The notes beneath the pieces were generated by a model, which was given only the letters and a program-made list of their open reading frames with translations, made no database searches and was not told the origin of the DNA. Positions 51,401 through 62,400 of a stretch of 64,000 nt of DNA are shown here, in pieces (position 1 is the stretch's first letter; every line of letters begins with the position of its first letter). The position numbers and the translations under genes were made by a program. This stretch comes from Haliclystus octoradiatus (lineage: Eukaryota > Cnidaria > Staurozoa > Stauromedusae > Haliclystidae). The stretch lies in assembly GCA_916610825.1 (NCBI GenBank), contig OU744448.1, positions 28,170,107 through 28,234,106 of the forward strand, given 5' to 3'.

Positions 51401-52544
51401 TTCAAGGGTCCAAAATTCTGCAAGAGTCTCCACCGTATACAGGGACTCCTCAGGGCCGGAAATTGTTCTCATCAGATCTGAGCACTTGTAATATGTATCA
51501 TATAATTCATATGCTATTGGCGAAAGTGAATAATAATGCAAACAAAACACTCTGGTTTCAAACCATGCGGTATAATTCCAAGAAAACTACTTTCTATCAC
51601 GTGACATTTTGGCCAGTTTTTCAAGATCTTCGACATTTGGTTCGTCTGTATAACCCCAAATGCGAATTTAATGCTATTTGGTGTCGCACCTAATTCGTAT
51701 TGAGTTTGGTGCGTCCATATAACCCTAGCCTAAGAGAAAGTACAGTGTAACCCCCTTAAGTCAAAATTGCCAACGGTTTTCATTGCATTTATCCGAATTT
51801 GCAGTTATCCGAAATTGTTCACCAAGGACTTTGACCAGGAAATTGTTTATTAAACGGGTTTCAAAGCCAGGCTGCAGATGCACGAGAATTTTACTTCAAT
51901 CTTATGGGAGTCGACGTTTAAAATTTTCAAAATCTGAGATATGATTGAAATAATAATAGAAGATGTAATTATGGAAAATAAATCAGATGTGCATATAATT
52001 AGCTAATTAGCAAAACTTACCTGAACAATACCGTGAAAGGAATATAAGAATTCAATAACAGTGTTTGTAGATACGGTGCAGTCCTTGTTCCGCTACTAGT
52101 AAAGGCCGTCAATATTGAGTTAGCGGAGTTACAAACAGAAACCACCATAATACATTTATGAGGGAAAGCTCTTTCAATTGAGCTCCTACGCCCCAAAATC
52201 ATATAAAGTGCGAAAAATAATACAAATTCAAAGACACTTGCACATAGTAAAACCGAGTAACAGTCAAATTCTGGCACGTATTTGATCGTCGCTGGTGTAG
52301 AGTGATTTCCAAATTTCCGTCCTTGGCCCTTTGCTACAACATCTAGCCACAATGGGTACATTATTATTTGACCAACTTCTCCGAATAACGTCAAGGCAGC
52401 GAAAAATATTTTAGCTGCTGCAAGGCTCACAAATATTCCTCCTGCGAAACGAACCTGAGCAAGATGGTTTTTATTGAAACTATCATCTTCTTCGGTATTA
52501 CTATTGCATTCTGAAATCATATTATCTTTTAAATTGTTATCCAT
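45404..52544 (-). CDS. CRT-like transporter (drug/metabolite transporter superfamily)
   Basis: Six exons on the minus strand: 52021-52544, 50872-51058, 49375-49574, 47160-47319, 45988-46133 and 45404-45524, giving 445 aa with all phases consistent. The product has a polar, acidic N-terminal tail of about 40 residues, about ten hydrophobic segments and a polar C-tail. It resembles the CRT-like family, named after the Plasmodium chloroquine resistance transporter and present in plants, amoebae and various invertebrates; plant members move thiols and others carry amino acids or peptides across vacuolar membranes. Supporting stretches in family order: TAPYLQTLLLNSYIPFTVLF, IPAVLMNIYQERYFK, DIYYLNLWMSFYQ, GIRGLLYIVSYVVSYLAG and NMVTPLTFLFW. 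Substrate is unknown. An equilibrative nucleoside transporter or SLC35 protein is a poorer fit. Intron 3 contains retroelement remains; intron 4 two MITEs. Confidence 0.78.
45637..45810. mobile_element. TA-flanked MITE, CAGTCAAACCTG family, diverged copy
   Basis: Ends CCATCAAACCTGCTATAACA and, inward, CTGTGAAACCTGTATAATGT, with TA at both flanks. It lies in intron 5 of the CRT-like gene and accounts for much of an otherwise open minus-strand frame there. Confidence 0.65.
46290..46466. mobile_element. TA-flanked MITE, CAGTCAAACCTG family, copy 3
   Basis: Starts CAGTCAAACCTGTTATAACG and ends, inward, CATTGAAACCTGTATATAAC; TA flanks both ends. It is the cleanest copy of the family in the window. 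In intron 4 of the CRT-like gene. Confidence 0.87.
46954..47134. mobile_element. TA-flanked MITE, CAGTGTAACC family
   Basis: Ends CACTATAACCTCCTGATGAG and, inward, CAGTGTAGCCCACTTAAGTG, with TA on each side. It shares AAGTCAAAATTG and TTATCCGAAT-GCACTTAAG with 21933-22127, 51743-51910 and 60418-60513. It lies next to exon 4 of the CRT-like gene. Confidence 0.8.
47708..48384 (+). pseudogene. Broken reverse transcriptase fragment
   Basis: Two frames encode successive parts of an LTR-retrotransposon RT: the first has PLMAVVQANKGNKVRPVMDL and ILDLRKAYL, the second AFGLNVAPKIMSAVV, the catalytic-box HYIDDIIVN and YGLVSKDPE. A frameshift near 48035-48055 separates them. No protease, RNase H or integrase core is attached, so it is not functional. 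Confidence 0.8.
48446..48796 (+). pseudogene. Integrase C-terminal fragment of the same retroelement class
   Basis: Starts VGDEVFVKPSQHTRCTIQW, then GMPRHVADLRLVPLD, as in the DNA-binding C-terminal end of Ty3-like polyproteins. It has no catalytic integrase core upstream; the inverted terminal module abuts its start instead. Confidence 0.65.
51743..51910. mobile_element. MITE remnant, CAGTGTAACC family
   Basis: The left end is intact (TA-CAGTGTAACCCCCTTAAG) and the body has AAGTCAAAATTGCCAA and TTTATCCGAATTTGCA. The right end is degraded. In intron 1 of the CRT-like gene. Confidence 0.65.
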
Positions 52545-53437
52545 CGTGATAAAATTCTAAATACAGAGAAAGTAAGCAAGCTAAATGCTGCTTGGTATTT
52601 CTAGGTACTTGTTGGCTGAGAGTATTTCGCAAGTTGAGCCTTCATGTAAAGTAAGTGTTGCAATTTGAGAGAAATGACAGATGACATCATATCCTCTGCT
52701 CATAACAGGCTGAAAGGCGAACGGTTAAAAGGGAAAATTTCACATCACGACACAACATATTATGATTATCAATATCACCCGCTTAATGTAGATGACGTCA
52801 TTTGCTGCAATCCAAATGGCTATGTCACAGCTATGACTTACATTACATGCCAAATTATCACGCATGATCATTTTGATAATTCCTGATAATTAATCAGTTT
52901 TCACTTAGTGTAGATAGAATATACTGTGAAGTTATACTGTAAAAATCGGTAAGCATGTTTAATTTATATGAACTCCTTTTCGCAAACATAAATGGCAAAA
53001 ATAATTAGTTTCTTTACAATGCTTTGACAGCCTCATGTAGGTGTGATTTATACGAGACTGAAACATTTCTTGACAAGTATTTTCAGGGGACTACAGTTCC
53101 ATAAAAAATAACGCATTTAAAATCTATTTTCGTCATTTACTATTGATAAATGAATAAATTTCAATGTAGTATGCAATATGTGTTACTTTTTTTTTAAATA
53201 TATTAATTTATAGCTGATAGTGTTTTATTAATTAGAAATACATGTTTTAATCAACATTTAATTAGTAACAGACCCCCCTGAATGATACTGAAACTATCTT
53301 TGTTTCGTGTACATCAGCAAATGGCTGCTTCAAGTAACTCGAAGGTTTGATGTGGACAGATTTTACACCAAAGTTTACGATGATTATGTAAAAACTAAGC
53401 TTGTGCATGCCAGTCAATTTTAAAGAATTATTGAAAC
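52545..53437. promoter_or_regulatory. Divergent region between the CRT-like gene and SYVN1
   Basis: Under 0.9 kb separates the two ATGs, so both promoters lie here. GATGACGTCATTTGC (near 52790) contains a perfect TGACGTCA palindrome, a CRE/ATF-type site that also fits ER-stress regulation of HRD1. This is a motif match only; no experimental support can be read from sequence. Confidence 0.45.
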
Positions 53438-56400
53438 ATGAGGGTAGCCTTACTCAGCTTGGGTAGCATTGCCCTAACAGCATGTATAGTCGCTAATGCA
53501 TTTTATCAAAAACAACAGTTTTATCCTTCTGTGGTTTTTATCACCAAGTCAAGTCCAAGTATGGCGGTAGGTTAAATTATACAAATACAAATTACTATTT
53601 GTAATAAAATCAAACATGAGTTAAATTAAAGGTTGTTTTATAATAAAATGTAACTTTTATTACCCTAACTTCCGTACCTTCTCAACCAATCAGAAACTTC
53701 AGCGGAGCCGGAGTGTAGCCTTTGCTTTAGTGCTTATGTGTCTAAACGTATATTAGATAAGTAGAACCATAGCTAGGTCTAGTTAATGGTTAAAAACACA
53801 TGTTTATCTCAATCAACTGTATTTTTAGTCAAGGGAAAGTTCTTTGTGAACTATCATGCAGGATATAGAAGAGGCTACTAATATAATTAGGCGTAGGCGT
53901 ATCATGCATCAGTCTGCAAATAATGGCAATCTCGACGAGATCTCGGGGGTGACAGCGCCAAAAAAGTTAGGGGCGGCAACTGATCAAATTTGACTTCAGG
54001 GGCGGCAAAATCCATCATTTCAGCAAAAAAATACGTAGAAAATGACAAAAAACCATTTTAAACTGCCGATTTTCGATGAAAACTGCAGCTCCAGGGGCGG
54101 CAATCACGAGAAAAATTCTCATCTCGGTGCGCAGCTGCCATGCTTTGCAGACCGGATGATCAGGTGTACTTGAACTTCTTAAAGGCTGCCTTCCTGAATT
54201 TGATGGCTGATCATCATCATCATCATCATCATTATTCAGAACCTTTAAGTTATACAAACTTTTTTTCAAAGGACTGATACATAGCTAAGTTAACAGGAAA
54301 ACAGACATTAAGTAAATAAAAAGAAGGTATAAATAACAGGAAAGAGTGGTAAGTATAAAGTTTATTAAGAACGTAAGTGCTTCTCAAGGAGACGTTTGAA
54401 AGTAGGCCTGCTTTGGACTTCCTGCATTGCGGACGGTAGATCTTTCCACTTATGCGCACCAGCATCTTGAAATGAATGACGATGGCTCGACTTGATGTAA
54501 ATGTCATTGTGGGCGTGAGATCTTGTTCTGGTCGAATACGGCAGTTGGAAAAAGTCGGAAAGCAAAGGAGGAGCTAGTTTTAATTTAATTTTATGAGTGA
54601 ACATTAGTTGATGCGATGTTGATGCGATGATGGCTCAGCTCAGGACTGTGATTCGCAAAAATAGGTGTTTGGCCAGTTGTAGGCCTATGTATCCGTATTA
54701 ACGGTGCTGTAATCATATACTGGTACCTGGTATATGATTGTACTCTTTGCTGTGTGTAAGTTATGAAATTAACGAAATCGAAATCAAATAAATGTTTTTT
54801 GAATATGTGGTGGATATTGTTCTGGCTGCCGGAAAGCTGTGATCAAAAGGTGATGTTCTGTAGGCTTACGTCCTTTGCGCACATGCATGTAAATATAAAA
54901 CATGGCTGCTGTAGTACTTAGAGATCTATTTACAGATTCAAATTAAATCATAAATAGTTTGAAAATTAACTCATGGCACCGTAGCTTCAGGGTCCAACAA
55001 AATGTTTTACCTTCCGCAAACCTTATATTGTTAGATAAACGTTAGAAAAATGTTTACCTAAATAATTTTACTGACATAAAAGCGTAAAATTGAAATTTTA
55101 TTTTAGCTTCATATCCAACATTTTGGCTAACCTTCTGAATTTTGCTAGCCTTTCGCAAACTAGGTTTCCAAGTTTCTGGACTTTGTCAGACCCTGCGTAG
55201 CTTGGATTAGATATACGACAGAAACGTTATTCAACATATCTTTGTTTTATTAATTCTATTCTGTGTTCGATTTCTAGAAACTTTTGATTATTCCAACTAT
55301 TAGGCTAGTACAAATTAGTTTCATCCCTACGCAGCTCTTACTTGGTTTCCTTAATTAACTTTATGAATTATCTATAATGAAAACTTTTTGCTTAATAAGT
55401 TTGATGAGAAAACGAGCGATAGAATAGATGTAATTTTGCGACATTTCGTCATTATAGGCCTACTAATATGACATTCTTAAGGGAATAAAATTAAAAGGAT
55501 AGAAATTTAAAATACGTGAATATTTATATGTTTTAACTTAGCTAATTTACAATATATGATAACAAAATTCAATATAATGTGATAAAATTCAACAAAGAAT
55601 AGACTATATAAGTTCCAAAGAAAGTTGTTAATGACATAAAACAATATACAGTAATACAGTTACGCGGCAAACAGTTTAGATTTATTGGAATCGGATTGCG
55701 TATTGAGTCATTGCCATCTTGTTGTGGAATCCCTTTGCTTGGTTTATGAATGTCTCATTTGACCGCAAATTTTCAATTCACAAGTTCACAATTTTAAACT
55801 CACACTTTATTCATGTCTACTATTTTGTGGAAGTTTGTTTGTTGAGTTCAGAACTTTATAATGTGTCTCAACTAAAGTTAAGGCTCAATACTTTATAATA
55901 TTTTTATTTTGATGATTTGTAGTAATGTAGCCTAACAAGGGGGATAATTACTTATTTTCTATCACCCTACCCAGTAACTCATCATTATAATGCGTGTGAT
56001 TGCACACACACACACACACACCTAGACACTCTAACACGTACAATTGATGGTACATCAAATGTTTCAATTTTTTTTGTAATCCAGTTTAGTGATAATTCTT
56101 ATGACACATTTTAATTCCATTTCCATCATTAAAAAAGTTACAGTATTTCATTTTGACTTCCTGTTATTTTCTTGTTATTTACTTATTCAGTCCACTATTG
56201 TAATGGTTTATTTCAACATGCTGGACAATTATTTGAATGTCTGGAAAGACATGCTCCCATCAAGCTAGAATTAACAAAGAAATATATTGTTAAATTAATA
56301 AATTTGCGTTGCTATGACAACTGATAATCATCTGATGGCAAAATTTTAGGCATGCATTAATTGCACCTGTGTCATTTAAATAATACAAACCATGCAGTAA

Positions 56401-59400
56401 CTGATGATATATACCTACCAATTCTGATTTTGTAATATTCCAAACCCAATGTTCGCTTTTACCACAGCTGGGATTCAAGGGATTCACGGTTCAATCATAA
56501 AGTGATTTGAGATTCACGGTTTCCCAAGAAATCTCTCTGAAATTTGAGTGATGTATCTCCAAGAGCTTCTTGTTATGATTTTAATTTAAATGCTCAGATC
56601 AAAGTATAATAGGGCCTGCAATTTAAAATTAGTAACTGATATCATATTTTTGTAGGTGTTGTATATACAAGCATTTGTTGCTGTTTTGTTGGTTGGTAAA
56701 ATGCTAAGAAAAGTCTTTTTCGGACAACTCAGGGCTGCTGAAATGGAGGTAAGTAGTTAGGCATATGACCATGCAACAGTTGCAACTAGTGCGTAAGCGA
56801 TGGCAATAAGAATGTTGCTGCCAGAAAGGTGTTCAAAAATCAAGACTGCTTTCTTATTTAAATTTATCATTTTTGGATTTCATACTTTCTATGTTTTGAA
56901 ATCCATGTCATCATGCTTTAAAATCACTCAAATTTCAAACAGTTTTGTAAGATTTCTTCAAACTTGCAATATCATTTTGAATTTAATCCCAAAAGGTTTA
57001 AAATCTGACAATGTGGATCCGGTAGACTATTTAACCTTTGCGACATGTAGTTTGACTAATTTCACAATCTTAATTAAATTTATTACCTACCTTGACAATT
57101 ATATGCTGGTTATGGGCCTAGTCTATAATTTTTGAATATTATGGTCAAGGTTTAATTATGATTTTATCGAACTATTTTTATTCTGTTTTGAGATTTTTCT
57201 GTCTTCTGTATTTAGCATCTGATTGAAAGATTTTGGTATGCAGTGACAGAAACATGTTTGGCGTTTACAGTTTTCAGAGATGATTTTAGCACCAAATTTG
57301 TTGCGTTATTTACTTTACTGCTTTTTATAAAAGCTTTTCATTGGCTAGCAGAAGATAGAATTGATTATGTAAGTTTTTAATGTAAAATAACTGTTTTGGT
57401 TTGAGGAACATGTGTTTTTTGGTAAAAAATTTATTCCTGAATTAACTTGATTTAACTAACTCTTCAGGTTTACGTAAGATTGTTTTTGAAGGACTGATTT
57501 TCTAGCCTACTAACTTTTTATATAGAATTCAACACAAAAGCTATGGTCACAAAACAACTTTTTTCTCTTTCATTTGTAGCCTACAACATCCAAGGGGCCT
57601 ACATGAACACCAAAATGTTGTTATTTAGCCCCTTCAGAGTTCCTAGTCTTATCAGTTTCTTATTTATACTTGTTCCAGGGGAAAATATGTGGGATAATGT
57701 TATTAAATTATCCTGGCTCAGAACAATGGAATTTACAAACATTATCAAGGGATATGTAGTCTTTTCATAATTTTCTGCAACTTATATTCCTTCGTACAAT
57801 TTTTGGGGGTTCTAATTGCTCGATAAACTAACGCAAATCGACTATGTCGATAAATGAAAATACAAGCTTTGAATGCATAAGAGCCTTTATTTTATGTTTT
57901 CTGTGTGAAGAACTCAAGACAGGAGAAATGCTTGATATAGTCTATATATAAATAAATTATTATTACTACCTGTATGTATATATCTGTATTACAGATAGAC
58001 CTGGCTATATATTTGATTTTATTATTTATTTTTTCTTCTAGATGGAAAGAAGTCCTACAATATCTTGGAAATTTCACTTTAGAGCACTAAGTATGTTGTT
58101 CTCATTGTCATCATTTTTAATTGTAGATAAATGGATTTCAATCAATTGTCACATCGTATAGTATATAGTACATCCTCCAATGCATCCTTATCATTTTTAT
58201 TTCCCACCTTTAATAAGGAATCAATCTCCTTATAGTCAACCATTGTGAACTGAGCTGGCAGTTGATAGACCATAATAAGCATAAATGATCTCAAACCTCT
58301 TCTATAGATAGAATTTACGATAAACAGGGGAGGGGGGCTGTCACAAAGTATGATATCCTGGATAAAACAAGATTTGTTGTCATCCTGAAATTACTACTTT
58401 GATTTCAAATGCGCTTTTATTTTAAGATCAATGTTATCTATCAGTTTCGATGTTATCAAGCTTCTGAAACTGAAACTGAAAGTCAAATCTATTTTGGCAG
58501 CAGTTCTTCAAAAGATTCAAAATCAAACGTTGCTTGGTTTTCCTGAAGGCTGATTCATGTGTGACACCCCAAACTGGGTAACACTATACACACAACTTGT
58601 TTGAGGACAGATAAATTGTGATTGAGCATGATATTGTTTTACAGGTTTATTGGGTTGCCTTAGCATAGCTGATTCTGCTTTGGTTCATCATGCGCTACGT
58701 AAAACACTTGAAAGCGGGGCATCTGTTCAGTTGGTGTTTGGTTTTGAGGTTCGTATATTCTGCAACCAATTATTTGAGATTTTATTGATTAACCTGTAGG
58801 CTATGCAGGGTCAGACAAAAGGTGCAGCCTTCTGGAATCCTAGAGGCATTTCAACAATTTATTCTGTGAATTTTTTGTTGAAGTGTAGCCAAAAAGTTAT
58901 AAAGACATCAATTTTCTTCTAAATTTTCTCCAACTTTCTGGAATCTAGGATACTTTTGTTGGACCCTACTTGTATATCTCGTCTTTGACTTTGATGCTCT
59001 GAGCATTTTCATAGAGCATTAGAGTATTGAATAAGTTACCTAACTGTTATTATTATATTATTAAAATCAAATGGAGCCATCAACAGCTGGAAAGTATTCC
59101 CCATATTTTTATTAGGTTATCAGAATTATTTAATAATTTCAAATGTTCCTTTTTTCTTTCTTTTTTATTTAGTATTCAATTCTGTTAACAATTGTCATTG
59201 CTACTTTTATGAAATATATTCTTCATACGATTGATTTACAACGAGAAAATCCATGGGAAAATAAAACAGTTTATCTTTTATATACAGAGCTTATAACAGG
59301 TATGAAAAATAATAATCAGCAAAATTTAGTTAGATTTATTTGAAAACCTGTTTATAACAGAAAAATACAAAGAAATTCTACACTATAGACAGGATAAAGG

Positions 59401-62400
59401 TGGCTGCAATATAATCCAAAGTGAAATATATTATAATTGATATATACTATAATTAATAATTAGTACGATTGATATAGATCTTGCATATGTTGGATGTCTA
59501 CAAAGATATGAGATGAATTAATAGATGAAGGCTATCAGAAACTAATCCAAGAAGGCACATAATCATGCTGTCACAAACTGCAAGATCCCGAGCAGGGTCC
59601 GACTATAGGTCAGCGTTCTGGAATTATCCGAGAAGCATATCAACATTATCTTCTGAATTTTCTTGTTGAAGTTTCACAAGTAAATCATTAAAGATATCAA
59701 TTTTCTTCTGAAATTTCTCTAACCTATTCGAATCCGGATTCCAGGATTCCTGCTTTTGTCGGACCCTGATCGCGGGAACCTGGTCCCTTGGAGAGCCAAA
59801 ACAAAATCAAAAGGTTTCAAATATCAGCTTTATTTTTTTATCCACAATGATAATTATGGATTTTGAAGCTATTTTCATTTCAAATGTATACCATTGAGTT
59901 CAAAATGAATCATTACTCTAAACTTTAATTTTAAATACTTTGAAAATCAATTGTGGAAGGAAGAGTTGCTTCCTATTCTGTCAGTTCTGTTCCTAGATGG
60001 TAAAAGCCTTGTGTGATATCTTGTGGCATGTACATAATGCTGAAGCTCCCTTCTGCCCATGATACACTGAAATCAGAACTTTGTACTAATTTTTTCAATT
60101 GTAAAAACTGACAACAAGTGTGCTCATTTTAATTATTTGCTTTCCTTGTTTAGGATTCTTCAAAGTCTCTCTTTACATTGTGTTTTTGGCAATTATGATT
60201 AAAATTCACACATTCCCGTTATTTGCCATTCGACCAATGTATTTAGCATTACGGTAAGGTGTAGGATGAAGTTTAAAGTTTTTTTCATTACACATTAAAG
60301 CCTGTTTATAACAAACGACTATGGTATTAATAAAATATTACCAAGTCTATCGACATGTGTCCTTAAAATAGAAAAGCAGAATTCGATAAATTCCATTTAT
60401 AGGACTACAGTGTAACCCGCTCAAGCGGAAGTCAAAATTGTCAAAGTGTTTACAAAGACATGACTACAACATTTAAGGTGGGATTTCACTTATCCGAATT
60501 GCACTTAAGCAGGGGTTGTTGGTTAATTGATTAGTATTTTTGAAGCGTTTGTGCATTTTATGGCTGGATGCCAACTAATAGTGCTTCTGCCAGGGATTGA
60601 ACCCAAGACCCTGCGGGCCAAGGTCCAAATCCCTAACCACTACACCAAGGCTGATCCCAAATGATGTTATACCAGAAAACTTGTCATTCGTGTGAAATGC
60701 CCATATTTTTAAATTTGAGTTTTGTCAAGCTACTAATTTGACTTGATAATTGTACTATCTTTTAATATGTTTTACATTATTATATTTAAATCAAGTGGAA
60801 ATTCAAGAAAAATAAGAAAATCTTCTAGGTATCCAAGTCTTTAAATAACTTTGAGATCATTCATAGAAAATAAAAATGTTTTGCAATATAAAAACTAAAA
60901 TTGAAGGATTAATAAATCTTTGGAATCAGTGCAGAGAAAGTGCTTACTGTAAGCGACTGCATTAAAGGATATTTTGACTGGATCTGCCTTTCATTAGAAC
61001 TTTGTAGGTGAGATTAAAATGTAAAATCACAGTAGTATATATAATGTAGCCGCCAAAATATTTGATTAATAATATATGCACGGAGTTGTAGACTTTACTT
61101 GACAGATAAACGAGACAGGACTAGAGAGGATTAGATAGAGAAAAAGAGGCAGATATTGGACACAATTTGTTACACCAATGTTCTTCTTTTGTTAATGATT
61201 TTCAACGTTTCAATGGTAATATAATTGTAATGGCTATGATAATGGTGTTGAAAACTACAAGGTAGTAGAATGATAAATGGATTAATTAATATTTAAGCTA
61301 AGTAAATTAATAATGACGGATGATAATGACAAACAATTATTTATATATTAACATACCGTGTGTCAGCTGATTGCGACCTCCTCTGTACAACTAGTTTCAC
61401 ACGTGCGATGTAATTGATTATCAGATGTCAATCATGTCTGGCACGTGGGCACAAGCGTGACCGAGGATACAATTGACTACTATATATAACGTAAGACGTA
61501 TGCTGTGTTTTTCTATTCTAGAGCATTTAATAAATCACTAAGTGATGTTGTGTTATCAAGACGGGCTATTTCGTATATGAATAGTGTGTAAGTATATTAG
61601 CTTTCAACATGTTTTGGCCTCTAGCTTTGAATTTTTAGGGCTGTGAACTACGCATGGATTGTATTATAAGGTGTGTGATCGCATGCGCACTCCTCCACGC
61701 ACGCCTGAACACTCTGGCGCATGCGATTGATTGCACACCAAAAACATAAAAAGAAATGTTGTTTTATTTTCTATTATTTATTATTCAATGAACTTCAATC
61801 TACTACTATAGTGATTCTAATTCAATTTGCTGGACAATTTTTTGAACACAGAGACATGATCCCCTCCATCAGTTATGATTTACCAGCAAATGTTGATGTT
61901 TAAAAGAATAAATTTTGTTGCCATGACAACTGACAACCATGACGCATGTTGTCATGACAACAATCATCTGATGGTGTGCAATAGCACGCCTTGATCATTT
62001 TAGGCGTGCGTTTTGTATCACTCGTGTCATCTCTATAATACAAACCATGGAACCACGAGTTTGATTTGCATAAACTAATGTTGACAAGGCACTGCTTTAT
62101 TGATAAAAGACTAATATAATATGAGTTAAACAATTTGATGTGAGGGTGCTCAATGTTTATTAAAACAGAGCACCATACAGAATTGAAACAAAGATGAGGG
62201 CAAAAGCCTTTTCGTTGCTTGTAGTTTCACACATTTATTTTGCAATCATCAGACGGTTTGTTCGTTGGTTCGTCGATCAACGGAAAAGGCTTTTGCCTCA
62301 TCTTAGTTTCAATTCTAAAAGACATTTTAAAAAGAAATGATAATAATAATTATTATTATTATTTTTAAATGATATGTATCTTTTCTTAGCTATCCCGATG

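Noticed and set aside
45404..52544. Equilibrative nucleoside transporter (SLC29)
   Set aside because: The order of hydrophobic segments and the conserved stretches fit the CRT-like family of the drug/metabolite superfamily better.
56800..57135. 111-aa plus ORF
   Set aside because: Lies inside SYVN1 intron 2 between two well-defined exons; probably a chance open frame.
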